From CBDDKZ01 sp965230415 (GTDB lineage Bacteria > Bacteroidota > Bacteroidia > Cytophagales > JAAEPT01): a stretch of DNA of 64,000 nt. Under the pieces are notes generated by a model that was given only the letters and a program-made list of their open reading frames with translations, had not been told where the DNA came from and did not search any database. The position numbers and the translations under genes are program-made. Location: NCBI GenBank assembly GCA_965230415.1, contig CBDDKZ010000005.1, forward strand, positions 3,844,001 to 3,908,000, in the 5' to 3' direction. This document shows, in pieces, positions 24,945 to 33,692 of this stretch (positions are counted from its first letter, which is position 1; every line of letters starts with the position of its first letter).

Positions 24945-26567
24945 ATGGCATCCACAAAATATATTTTCGTAACAGGGGGAGTGACCTCATCATTAGGCAA
25001 GGGTATAATTTCAGCATCATTAGGTAAATTATTACAGTCAAGGGGGTTCTCGGTTACCATTCAAAAATTTGATCCATACATTAATGTTGATCCAGGAACC
25101 CTTAATCCATATGAGCATGGCGAGTGCTTTGTGACCGATGATGGTGCGGAAACCGATCTGGACCTGGGGCATTATGAACGATTCTTAAATGTCCCGACTT
25201 CTCAGGCTAACAATGTGACTACCGGTAGAATTTACTATGACGTCATCTCAAAAGAACGCGAAGGTGCATTTTTAGGAAAAACAGTGCAGGTTGTTCCGCA
25301 TATTACAGATGAAATAAAAAGAAATTTTACATCTCTGGGAGAGGGTGCCCAATATGATATCGTTATAACAGAAATAGGCGGGTGTGTAGGGGATATTGAA
25401 TCACTACCTTTTATAGAAGCGATCAGGCAGTTTAAATGGGAAATGGAACCAAATGAAGTATTGGTTATTCATTTAACACTCGTTCCTTATTTGAAAACAG
25501 CAGGCGAGCTAAAAACCAAACCTACACAGCATTCAGTTAAGTCTTTATCGGAAGCGGGTGTACAACCCGATATATTAGTTTGCCGGTCAGAAAAAGAGTT
25601 GCCCCAGGATATAAGAAAGAAGATTGCACTCTTTTGCAATGTGAATCCCAGAGCGGTGATTAGTGCCTTTGATGCAGATACTATTTACGACGTTCCTATT
25701 TTGATGAAGGAACAGCAATTAGATGAAATAGTGTTGGAGCGCTTTCAGCTGAAAAGCAAACACGATACTAAATTGGAACCGTGGAAAGAATTTACCTATG
25801 GTTTAAAAAATCCCGAACACCACGTAAGTATTGGATTGGTGGGTAAGTATGTAGAGTTACATGATGCTTATAAATCAATTGTAGAATCATTTATTCACGC
25901 AGGGGCACTTTCAAGGATCAAAGTAGAAATTAAGTGGATTCATAGTGAAGATCTGACATCGACTTCAATAGAAAGGCATTTAAAAGATGTAGATGGTGTC
26001 TTGGTCGCACCTGGTTTCGGCCAAAGAGGGGTTGAAGGGAAGATAGAAGCAATTAAACACATCAGGGAAACCAAAATTCCTTTCTTTGGGATTTGTTTAG
26101 GGATGCAGTGTGCCGTTATGGAATTTGCGCGAAATGTATTAGGTTTGAAGGAGGCTTCTTCTACCGAACTGAATACAGATACGGATTACCCGGTTATCGA
26201 CCTCATGGAAGGTCAAAAAAAGATCACACAGAAGGGTGGTACAATGCGTTTGGGGGCGTATCCATGTGAGTTAAGGAAAGGTAGCCTGGCAGAAAAGATT
26301 TATAAAGAAAAGAACATAGAAGAACGCCACCGACATAGGTACGAATTTAATAATGAATACCTGGATCAGTTTGAGAAAGCAGGAATGATAGCATCGGGAG
26401 TGAATCCGGAAGGTAATCTGGTGGAAATTATAGAATTGAAAGATCACCCTTTCTTTATAGGCACCCAATATCATCCTGAATTAAAAAGTACTGTGGCGTC
26501 GCCTCAGCCTATATTTGTCGAGTTTGTAAAAGCGGCTTATAAATATTCATTGGAGAAAACGAAGTAG
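24945..26567 (+). CDS. pyrG: CTP synthase
   Basis: 540 residues. It makes CTP from UTP, ATP and glutamine in pyrimidine synthesis. The N-terminal synthetase domain opens with YIFVTGGVTSSLGKGI, then shows QKFDPYINVDPGTLNPYEHGE and the ITEIGGCVGDIES motif. The C-terminal glutamine amidotransferase domain has FFGICLGMQCAV (nucleophile Cys) and TQYHPELKS (His, then Glu). The gene is followed after 3 bp by yidC, so the two are probably one transcript. Confidence 0.98.
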   Translation: MASTKYIFVTGGVTSSLGKGIISASLGKLLQSRGFSVTIQKFDPYINVDPGTLNPYEHGECFVTDDGAETDLDLGHYERFLNVPTSQANNVTTGRIYYDVISKEREGAFLGKTVQVVPHITDEIKRNFTSLGEGAQYDIVITEIGGCVGDIESLPFIEAIRQFKWEMEPNEVLVIHLTLVPYLKTAGELKTKPTQHSVKSLSEAGVQPDILVCRSEKELPQDIRKKIALFCNVNPRAVISAFDADTIYDVPILMKEQQLDEIVLERFQLKSKHDTKLEPWKEFTYGLKNPEHHVSIGLVGKYVELHDAYKSIVESFIHAGALSRIKVEIKWIHSEDLTSTSIERHLKDVDGVLVAPGFGQRGVEGKIEAIKHIRETKIPFFGICLGMQCAVMEFARNVLGLKEASSTELNTDTDYPVIDLMEGQKKITQKGGTMRLGAYPCELRKGSLAEKIYKEKNIEERHRHRYEFNNEYLDQFEKAGMIASGVNPEGNLVEIIELKDHPFFIGTQYHPELKSTVASPQPIFVEFVKAAYKYSLEKTK

Positions 26568-26570
26568 AAA

Positions 26571-28379
26571 GTGAAATTAGACAGAAATCAAATAATTGGG
26601 ATTGTAATAATAATAGCTACACTAGGAGCTTATTTTTTACTAACTGATAGTCAACCACAGCAACAGCCTCAGCAAGAAACAAGTGCCGGCACAACGTCTA
26701 CAGCTGACACGGTTAAGCATGTGAGTCAGGCAGCAAAGGTTGATTCTATTATAGATTCTAATAAAGTTGCCAATGCCCCCACAGTGGCCAAAGAGGAACT
26801 TTATACCGTTAATACAGAGGAGTTTGAATTATTGTTTTCAAATTTCGGAGGACGAATCAAGTCGTTAAAACTTAAAAATCACACCACTTATAAAGGAGAT
26901 GAAGATCAAATAATACTATTTGATGAACATACCCATAATATGTCGCTCGACCTGCCAAAGGCCAACTTAAATGTGCTTGATAAAGACGTTGTCTTCACTA
27001 CCAACACTAACAAGGAAGTGACAGTGAAACCGGGCGACAGTACCGAAATCAGCTTTGTTTATACAAAAGGAGATGAGCAAATCAAGCATATATATAAACT
27101 ATTAGGAAGCGGCTTCGAAGTATGGCACCGGATTGAGACCAAAGGTATAAAAGATACCGAAATGGCTCTCAACTGGGATTATACATTAAAAAGAACTGAA
27201 GAAGGCTTGGATGACAGTCGCAATAACTCTTGGATAAATTATTATGCAAATTCCGGTGATTTTGACGATATCGTCTCAGCAGGTGATGATGAAGATGAAT
27301 TGGATGAACCCGTGAAGTGGATATCGATGAAGCAACGTTTCTTCAACGCCGGTATGATAGTAGAACACGCTACTATCAATAAAATCAAATTTCGATCAGT
27401 TGTAGACAAAAATAGTGAGGAATATATCAAAAGCTTTAATACTAAGGGTAATATTCCGTTGACTAATGGCCTGGCAAGCTTCCACTATTACTTTGGCCCC
27501 AATGATTATCATATTTTGGAAAATGTGGGACACGATGAAATAGACTACCATAAAAATGCTTATATGGGGTGGAAGCTGTTTAGTTTTATCAATCGCTTTC
27601 TGGTACTTCCTGTTTTTAACGTTCTGGAACAGTTCATTCCGAACTATGGAATTATCATACTGATCCTGGTGGTAATTATTAAACTGTTGCTTTTTCCGAT
27701 TGCTTACCGTTCTTACCTGTCAATGGCCAAAATGAAAGAATTAAAACCGGCCATCGATAAAATAAAAGAAAAGCATGATGGCGACATGCAGAAAAGTCAG
27801 GCCGAAACAATGGCGCTATATCGTGAAGCAGGGGTAAATCCTTTAGCAGGGTGTATACCTATGGTTTTACAAATGCCTATTATCTTTGCCATGTTTAGAT
27901 TTTTTCCGAACTGCTTCGAGCTCAGACATCAATCATTCTTATGGGCGGAAGATCTTTCTACTTACGACAAGGCAATCAGTTGGTCCACACACTTACCAAT
28001 AATAGGAGATCATATAAGTATATTTACATTGCTCATGACCGTTTCTACCTTGGTTTATACCTATATCAATAATCAGTCTAATACGCAGGCACAGGGGCCG
28101 GTAAAAGCGATGGGATATGCAATGCCTGTGGTTTTCTTCTTTGTTTTAAATAATTATTCTTCCGGATTATCATTCTACTATTTTGTTTCCAATTTAATTA
28201 CCATCGGACAGCAATTAATTGCTACCAGGTTTATAGATAAAGAGAAAATTAGACAAACGATTGAAGCTAATCGAAAGAAGGCTGCGAGTCCTGGTGAAGG
28301 TGGCGGGAAAAAATCGAAATTCCAACAACGTTTGGATGAGGCGCTCAAGGCAAGTCAGGAGCAACGAAAGAATAAATAA
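26571..28379 (+). CDS. yidC: Membrane protein insertase YidC
   Basis: 602 residues from a GTG start 3 bp after the pyrG stop. The first transmembrane segment (IIGIVIIIATLGAYFLL) is followed by a Gln-rich linker and a large periplasmic beta-domain (about residues 75-330). The conserved insertase core follows (YGIIILILVVIIKLLLFPIAY, MKELKPAIDKIKEKH, NPLAGCIPMVLQMPI) with further membrane helices. A Lys-rich C-terminal tail is typical of Bacteroidota YidC. It inserts and folds inner-membrane proteins alone or with SecYEG. A strong terminator follows. Confidence 0.96.
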   Translation: MKLDRNQIIGIVIIIATLGAYFLLTDSQPQQQPQQETSAGTTSTADTVKHVSQAAKVDSIIDSNKVANAPTVAKEELYTVNTEEFELLFSNFGGRIKSLKLKNHTTYKGDEDQIILFDEHTHNMSLDLPKANLNVLDKDVVFTTNTNKEVTVKPGDSTEISFVYTKGDEQIKHIYKLLGSGFEVWHRIETKGIKDTEMALNWDYTLKRTEEGLDDSRNNSWINYYANSGDFDDIVSAGDDEDELDEPVKWISMKQRFFNAGMIVEHATINKIKFRSVVDKNSEEYIKSFNTKGNIPLTNGLASFHYYFGPNDYHILENVGHDEIDYHKNAYMGWKLFSFINRFLVLPVFNVLEQFIPNYGIIILILVVIIKLLLFPIAYRSYLSMAKMKELKPAIDKIKEKHDGDMQKSQAETMALYREAGVNPLAGCIPMVLQMPIIFAMFRFFPNCFELRHQSFLWAEDLSTYDKAISWSTHLPIIGDHISIFTLLMTVSTLVYTYINNQSNTQAQGPVKAMGYAMPVVFFFVLNNYSSGLSFYYFVSNLITIGQQLIATRFIDKEKIRQTIEANRKKAASPGEGGGKKSKFQQRLDEALKASQEQRKNK

Positions 28380-28395
28380 AGTTTATTTGGAAGGG

Positions 28396-28437
28396 AAGCT
28401 TGTCCGATCATATAAACCGGACAAGCTTTTTTGTTTT
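28396..28437 (+). terminator. Rho-independent terminator after yidC
   Basis: The perfect 11-bp arms AAGCTTGTCCG and CGGACAAGCTT flank an 11-base loop and are followed by T-rich sequence. Confidence 0.92.
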
Positions 28438-28659
28438 TAATACAAAAGTAAGATTTTTGACTTTTTTATAAACCGTCCAATTTTTTGGGTATCCGGCATG
28501 CACTGTATGGTGTTAATGTAATATTAAAAATAGGTGTTGAATTCATAGTAGAATCAGTTAATAAGAGGCTTTGTTCTTTGTGTTTGTTAAATAGGAGAAG
28601 AATGAAGACGATGCCCATAGTTTTAATTGAATAATACCTGATTTTTTAGTCGTTGTTAT

Positions 28660-28691
28660 TTTGAATATGACTGTCGAATCCCGTAATTTTG
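28660..28691 (+). promoter_or_regulatory. Bacteroidota-type promoter (TTTG-N20-TAATTTTG)
   Basis: TTTG at 28660-28663 and TAATTTTG at 28684-28691 are 20 bp apart, matching the Bacteroidota -33/-7 consensus. The start codon follows at 28729. Confidence 0.7.
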
Positions 28692-28728
28692 CATTACAAC
28701 TTCTTACCAAAGAGAGAGGGACTAACAA

Positions 28729-29511
28729 GTGAGAAATTTTTTGTATTACTGGGCATCATTATGCCTCATATTGACTTTGCAAGGCGAGGTCATTGCATGT
28801 GAGGAGTATGGAATCAGAGCTTACCCGTCCAACGGTTTGCTTTATGAAAATTCATGGGTTTTGCTGGAGGGCATAGGCCGTAGTCAGGAAATTATTGCTA
28901 ACCTCAATACGAAATATCCTGTTTGGTTAGTGGCCGCAGACCACAAGGTAAGGCTAATAGTCAAAAAGCGTTATGAAGGGATGTATAACGTCAATCAGGT
29001 GTTGTTAAAGCCAATTGGGGGACTTAAAGGGGGGAAGAGCTACGAGCTTCAGATAGACAATATGCTTGAAGAAGATGAAGGCGTTTTGATTCATTGGGAC
29101 GCTGCTACCCGGTCGGGTAAGAAATTTTCCTGGCTGGTAAAAGGAGGGTGCGATCGTGAATTGCCCGAATGGAAAAATGCACCCGTATATAAAGGAGGAA
29201 GCACCAAATGGTTGGGCGACGGGGCAGAAGTCATGGCTTCATTTTCATGGAAAACAAAGGAAGAGCAGAATTTATGGCTTCATACGGAATGTATCGATAT
29301 AAAAACGAACGAGAAAAAGGAATTTGTTATTCCCTTCAGACCAAATGACAGTTTTGGAGTAGGTCATGGTTCGTGTTTTGGGGCTTACGTTTATAAACTG
29401 AGGAGAAAGTACAAAGTCCGTTTTTACATGATCGATCAATGTGGCAATACAAAACATCAATGGACTCAGTGGTATTACTTTGACAGCCCATATGTAGAAA
29501 AGGATTTTTAA
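28729..29511 (+). CDS. Secreted protein of unknown function
   Basis: 260 residues from a GTG start placed 38 bp after a good -7 element. A signal peptide ends near GEVIACEE; the Cys at about residue 24 is not a convincing lipobox (VIAC). The mature part is rich in Trp, Gly and Lys, with segments such as YPVWLVAADHKVRL, HWDAATRSGKKFSWLVKGGCD and QCGNTKHQWTQWYYFD. Cys residues at several places could form disulfides. I do not recognise a family. It looks like a compact beta-rich periplasmic or exported protein. It is a single gene convergent with the acyltransferase gene. Confidence 0.7.
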   Translation: MRNFLYYWASLCLILTLQGEVIACEEYGIRAYPSNGLLYENSWVLLEGIGRSQEIIANLNTKYPVWLVAADHKVRLIVKKRYEGMYNVNQVLLKPIGGLKGGKSYELQIDNMLEEDEGVLIHWDAATRSGKKFSWLVKGGCDRELPEWKNAPVYKGGSTKWLGDGAEVMASFSWKTKEEQNLWLHTECIDIKTNEKKEFVIPFRPNDSFGVGHGSCFGAYVYKLRRKYKVRFYMIDQCGNTKHQWTQWYYFDSPYVEKDF

Positions 29512-29520
29512 TTAAATGGG

Positions 29521-30648
29521 CTAGTTGCCCTGGGCAGGTTTCTTTAACTTGAATCGTTTGTCTTTTAATTTCAAAAACATTGATTCGTAATAAAAGAAGC
29601 TGAAATACGAAACACCATAGATAATAACAAAGATTATCAGGAACAAAATCACCTGATTATCAACTACAGGGCCTAAAAATTTACGGCAGTAATGCATGAT
29701 TATCCAATGTGTAATATACATGCCGTAAGAAATCTTGCCTGTTAATACAAAAAACTTATTTTCAAATAGTTTATTGGCTAGTTTCTGACTTTCACCGGCA
29801 ATTTTAACCATATATAGTACCAGTGAGCCGAAGAACAGGTCCACAATACTATAAGACCATACGTGTTGGTAATTCTCCAGAAAATTAAGCGGGTACCCGA
29901 AGGATGTCATCACTTCAATTGTCGGTCCATGGGCGTTATATAATGCAATAAAATTAGCTGCTCCGGCGATAACGAATATCGAAAACATAAGCAGCAATAT
30001 TTTCTTAGCGTGTTGGATCAGGTGATCCTGAAAAACAGCAACTCCTGTTCCTATTGCAAATGCATCCATCTGACATAGGGGGTTCCAGTATACACAATCT
30101 CCAAGCCTGGAGCCGGTATAGATCCCTTCAAATTTCACTACAATGAAGTAGCGAATAACAGGGGCAACAAGAACCATTACGGGTATAATAAATTTAAATA
30201 ATTGTTTTCTGGTGAAAAATATGACCATTGGCCATAGCAGGTAGAACTGTTCCTCAACGCTGAGAGACCAAAAGTGTGTATAGAAATAGCTATATTGGAA
30301 GTTTTCGCTATAAACAGCGAAGTTGTAAATATAAGCGAATACGTAAACCAGAGAGGGGCGGAGTGCTTCATAACTGGGTACAGCCAAAATAACTATAGCG
30401 GCAATAGTGAGGTAGGTATAAAACAAGGGGAATATGCGCAGGCTTCTTCTCCAATAAAATCTTTTTAAGTATTGAGAGAGTGTCGTTTGCTCTTTGGCAT
30501 GTAACAAAATCCGTGTTATGAGATAACCAGACAAGACAAAGAACATTTCAAGACTGATCCATGCGCTTTCCAAAACACCATAGTGTGCAAATAAAACAGT
30601 GATTATACCTAAACCTCGTAGTCCGTCGAGTGATTTTATATATTTCAT
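29521..30648 (-). CDS. Acyltransferase family 3 (OafA/YrhL-type) membrane protein
   Basis: 375 residues with about ten predicted membrane helices. It opens with the family signature YIKSLDGLRGLGIITVLFAHYG, whose His is catalytic, and continues with FVLSGYLITRILL and RFYWRRSLRIFPLFY. WSLSVEEQFYLLWP, which carries a further conserved Glu, and GKISYGMYITHWIIM near the C-terminus complete the set. Members transfer acetyl or other acyl groups onto sugars of O-antigen, peptidoglycan or exopolysaccharide. The acceptor here is unknown. No sugar genes adjoin it. Confidence 0.92.
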   Translation of the reverse strand: MKYIKSLDGLRGLGIITVLFAHYGVLESAWISLEMFFVLSGYLITRILLHAKEQTTLSQYLKRFYWRRSLRIFPLFYTYLTIAAIVILAVPSYEALRPSLVYVFAYIYNFAVYSENFQYSYFYTHFWSLSVEEQFYLLWPMVIFFTRKQLFKFIIPVMVLVAPVIRYFIVVKFEGIYTGSRLGDCVYWNPLCQMDAFAIGTGVAVFQDHLIQHAKKILLLMFSIFVIAGAANFIALYNAHGPTIEVMTSFGYPLNFLENYQHVWSYSIVDLFFGSLVLYMVKIAGESQKLANKLFENKFFVLTGKISYGMYITHWIIMHYCRKFLGPVVDNQVILFLIIFVIIYGVSYFSFFYYESMFLKLKDKRFKLKKPAQGN

Positions 30649-30838
30649 TTTCGTTTTTGTTTGCTCTTAATCCTGGTTGTTAAGAATTATTCAAACGATG
30701 TCCAAATATAGGAACTCGACTTATAAAATGTTGGTAATCGGAGGAAATATTTGAACAGAAGACGTCAAGGTGGTGAGAAAGGCAGGTTGAACTAGAAAAA
30801 AGCTGTCTAATCGGCAGAGTAGACCGTTTTTAAAAAGG

Positions 30839-30893
30839 GATCCGCCGTGTCGGATTTGTAATACGATACGACTATCGCAGGATCTGTGATCCT
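30839..30893. repeat. Paired small palindromes, REP-like
   Basis: A hairpin ATCCG...CGGAT and a perfect AGGATC-TGT-GATCCT lie 23 bp apart, with GGATTTG at the join. From memory, similar GGATTTGTAATCC/GGATCTGTGATCC pairs occur as dispersed repeats in Bacteroidota genomes. Only one degenerate copy is seen here. Confidence 0.45.
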
Positions 30894-30956
30894 AAAGGAA
30901 AAAACTAATTACGGGTTTGAGTCTTCAAAGAGGGACTGAGGGGAGGTTGAAAATGA

Positions 30957-30981
30957 GGGCTGCCTACTTTTGAGACAGCCC
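30957..30981 (-). terminator. Terminator hairpin after ilvC
   Basis: The arms GGGCTG and CAGCCC flank a 13-base loop just beyond the ilvC stop. The minus-strand T run is weak (CATTTTC). Confidence 0.6.
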
Positions 30982-30995
30982 CTTTTAAGTTATTC

Positions 30996-32477
30996 TTAGC
31001 CCAGGCTAATTTGTTTCATTGCAGTCATTGCACCTCTCAAATAGGCCCCAACCTCTTCGATAGGGTGTTGACGAATGCTTGTATTTACTTCGATCAACTT
31101 CACGTTGTCTACTTCTTTGCTCGCTGTATCGTTATAATTTTTACCAATGATATCAGTGTCTACTTTTGTCATGAAGTCTGCCAATAATGGTTTACATGCA
31201 TGATCAAAAAGGTAACATCCGTACTCTGCCGTATCGGAAATCACACGGTTCATTTCAAATAACTTCTTACGTGCAATGGTGTTAGCGATAAGAGGCGTTT
31301 CGTGAAGCGACTCATAGTAAGCAGATTCTGCTTTTATTCCCGCTTCTGTCATCGTTTCAAATGCCAATTCCACACCTGCACGAACTAGGGCTACCATTAA
31401 CAGGCCATTGTCGTAGTAATCTTGCTCCGTGATTTCGAAATCTCCAGCGCTTGTTTTTTCAAATGCTGTATCACCGGTAGCAGCTCTCCAGCCCAATAGG
31501 TTCTTGTCGTCATTGGCCCAGTCTACCATCATAGTAGATGAAAACTCTCCACTCATAATATCGTCCTGGTGTTTTTGGAACAGTGGACGCATGATTTGTT
31601 TCAGTTCCTCAGAGATTTCAAATGCTTTGATCTTTGCAGGGTTAGACAAACGATCCATCATAGCGGTGATACCTCCATGCTTCAATGATTCGGTGATTAC
31701 TTCCCATCCGTATTGGATTAGTTTAGCAGCATATCCAGCATCGATTCCTTTTTCAACCATTTTGTCAAATGATAATATCGATCCGGTTTGTAAAAGTCCG
31801 CATAGGATTGTTTGCTCTCCCATAAGGTCAGATTTTACTTCTGCAACGAAAGAAGATTTAAGTACACCGGCACGGTCACCACCTGTAGCAGCAGCATAAG
31901 CTTTGGCATAAGCCCATCCTTTGCCTTCAGGGTCATTTTCAGGGTGTACCGCAATAAGTGTTGGTACACCAAACCCTCTTTTGTATTCTTCACGAACTTC
32001 AGAACCTGGTGACTTAGGCGCGACCATTATTACTGTAATGTCTTTACGGATTTCCATACCCTCTTCCACAATATTAAAACCGTGAGAATAAGACAATGCA
32101 GCACCTTGTTTAATCAAAGGCATAACCGCAGAAACAACGGGTGTGTGTTGTTTGTCCGGAGTAAGATTGATTACCAAATCGGCACTTGGGATTAATTCTT
32201 CGTAAGTGCCTACTGTGAATCCGTTTTCTGATGCATTCAGGTAAGACTGTCTTTTTTCCTGAATAGCAGCGTCTCTTAGCGCGTAAGAAACATCCAATCC
32301 GGAGTCTCTCATATTTAATCCTTGGTTTAACCCTTGAGCACCACAACCAACAATTACAATTTTTTTCCCTTTAAGAGCCTCAACTCCTTCGGTAAACTCG
32401 GTATTGTCCATGAATTCGCAAACACCTAATTGATTAAGTTCTTCGCGAAGTGGTAATGTATTAAAATAATTAGCCAT
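30996..32477 (-). CDS. ilvC: Ketol-acid reductoisomerase (class II, long form)
   Basis: 493 residues, the length of the long E. coli-type KARI rather than the 330-residue class I. It converts acetolactate or acetohydroxybutyrate to the dihydroxy acids, using Mg and NADPH, in valine, leucine and isoleucine synthesis. The NADPH site IVGCGAQGLNQGLNMRDSG is near residue 36. The catalytic knotted C-terminal half is duplicated, as in class II, with DLMGEQTILCG and Glu-rich metal-binding segments. It follows an AraC-type regulator gene by 86 bp and closes the ilv cluster. Confidence 0.97.
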   Translation of the reverse strand: MANYFNTLPLREELNQLGVCEFMDNTEFTEGVEALKGKKIVIVGCGAQGLNQGLNMRDSGLDVSYALRDAAIQEKRQSYLNASENGFTVGTYEELIPSADLVINLTPDKQHTPVVSAVMPLIKQGAALSYSHGFNIVEEGMEIRKDITVIMVAPKSPGSEVREEYKRGFGVPTLIAVHPENDPEGKGWAYAKAYAAATGGDRAGVLKSSFVAEVKSDLMGEQTILCGLLQTGSILSFDKMVEKGIDAGYAAKLIQYGWEVITESLKHGGITAMMDRLSNPAKIKAFEISEELKQIMRPLFQKHQDDIMSGEFSSTMMVDWANDDKNLLGWRAATGDTAFEKTSAGDFEITEQDYYDNGLLMVALVRAGVELAFETMTEAGIKAESAYYESLHETPLIANTIARKKLFEMNRVISDTAEYGCYLFDHACKPLLADFMTKVDTDIIGKNYNDTASKEVDNVKLIEVNTSIRQHPIEEVGAYLRGAMTAMKQISLG

Positions 32478-32563
32478 CTTATTTGTATAAAAGTTATGTC
32501 ATATTTAATCTCTACAAAGGAACAAAGAAATTTCCGAGTATGACATTTAAAAAAACTGGAATT

Positions 32564-33445
32564 TTAGGTGTTTTTTATGGATTCCTTTCTGAATTGTAAA
32601 GGAGATAATCCGGTGATTTTTTTGAAATACCTCGAAAAATAGGACTGATCTTTGAAGTTAAATTGATCGGCTATTTCTGTAGCGGTAAGTTCTGTGTGAA
32701 TTAGTAAACGCTTGATTTCCAGTATTAGTTTGTCGTTGATAAAATCAGAAGAAGTTCTTCCCGTACAATTCTTTACAGTTTCAGTAAGGTGGTTTGGCGT
32801 TATGGACAATAACTCTGCATATTCGGACACAGATAGGTTTTCTATGTATTTTTCCTCGATTAACTGTTTAAAGCGCTTCACCAGCAGGTTAGACTTAGCC
32901 CTCTTCGTTTGATGGGACGGTCGCGAGTACAGTCGCTTAGAACTTAGCAAAATGAGGTCGAGCAATGCACTGATTATTTCAGGTGAATCTTCTGCCTGGC
33001 GCTCTATTTCTGAACAACCTAACTCAAATAATTCTTGTAATAGTCTGGTGTCCTTGTTGTTTTTAAGATAGAGTGGGGGGGTAAGTTTGTCGAGGCTATA
33101 GAAAAAAGGAAATTCAAGCAGACGGTTTTTGTTTTGTTTGTTCATTAAATAAAACTCCGGCGTAAACAAAAAGATGTAACCTGCAATGTCTTTGGATACA
33201 TCAATTGAATGTATCTGTCCGGGAGAAAGGAAAAAAACGGAATTAGGCTTAATTGTATATGATTCAAAATCGATAAAATGAATGCCACTTCCCTCTGTTA
33301 AATAAAGGATTTCAAAAAAATCGTGGCGGTGGGGGTAAGCCACATCAAAATGTCTGTCGGCATCAAAAATCTCGACCTGAAACTGTTTATAAGGATTAGG
33401 TCTGGTTTTAAACTGGTCAATACTATATACCGGTATCGACTTCAT
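32564..33445 (-). CDS. AraC family transcriptional regulator
   Basis: 293 residues. The N-terminal cupin-like sensor domain (about residues 25-100) shows YPHRHDFFEILYLTEGSG and SVFFLSPGQIHSI. The C-terminal 100 residues carry two helix-turn-helix motifs (SVSEYAELLSITPNHLTETVK and TATEIADQFNFKDQSYFSRYF, ending in TGLSPLQFRK). The ligand is not known. It lies 19 bp after ilvN and 86 bp before ilvC on the same strand. Its position suggests a role in branched-chain amino acid control, but this is inference. Confidence 0.92.
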   Translation of the reverse strand: MKSIPVYSIDQFKTRPNPYKQFQVEIFDADRHFDVAYPHRHDFFEILYLTEGSGIHFIDFESYTIKPNSVFFLSPGQIHSIDVSKDIAGYIFLFTPEFYLMNKQNKNRLLEFPFFYSLDKLTPPLYLKNNKDTRLLQELFELGCSEIERQAEDSPEIISALLDLILLSSKRLYSRPSHQTKRAKSNLLVKRFKQLIEEKYIENLSVSEYAELLSITPNHLTETVKNCTGRTSSDFINDKLILEIKRLLIHTELTATEIADQFNFKDQSYFSRYFKKITGLSPLQFRKESIKNT

Positions 33446-33464
33446 AGTAGCTTTAAGGTGGAGA

Positions 33465-33692
33465 TTACTTCTCCACCTCCAGGATGTCTGTTATTCTAAT
33501 CAGGTTTTTATAAATACGTATGGCATCACTTTCTTCCACTTCAAACTCCAGCTCACATTTTCCAAAGTTGCCATCGCGTTCATAGTTCATTTTGTCTATT
33601 TGCAAACCTCGTTTACGGATAGGCATTATGATACGATCTATTACTTCGGGGGTGTGATTACATCGAATGTACCACTTGTTTTTTGTCTTCAT
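33465..33692 (-). CDS. ilvN: Acetolactate synthase small (ACT) subunit, short form
   Basis: 75 residues, close to the short IlvM-type regulatory subunits and well below the 160-residue IlvN/IlvH of many bacteria. The one visible ACT-like fold reads WYIRCNHTPEVIDRIIMPIRKRGLQI, then FEVEESDAIRIYKNLIRI and a VLEVEK-like ending. It would bind the IlvB catalytic subunit and tune its activity or feedback inhibition. It overlaps the end of ilvB by 35 bp, which fits translational coupling. The assignment rests on position and the ACT pattern, because the protein is too short for strong homology. Confidence 0.82.
   Translation of the reverse strand: MKTKNKWYIRCNHTPEVIDRIIMPIRKRGLQIDKMNYERDGNFGKCELEFEVEESDAIRIYKNLIRITDILEVEK

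Larger units (their letters stand above)
28380..28728. other. 349-bp intergenic region: yidC terminator and downstream promoter
   Basis: It contains the terminator at 28396-28428 and a promoter-like pair at 28660-28691. The middle (about 28440-28650) is A+T-rich, and I see no gene or clear structure in it. Confidence 0.6.
30649..30995. other. 347-bp intergenic region: hairpin cluster and ilvC terminator
   Basis: I find no gene. The right half contains small palindromes (ATCCG-CCGTGT-CGGAT at about 30840-30855 and AGGATC-TGT-GATCCT at 30879-30893) and then the ilvC terminator hairpin. Confidence 0.6.
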
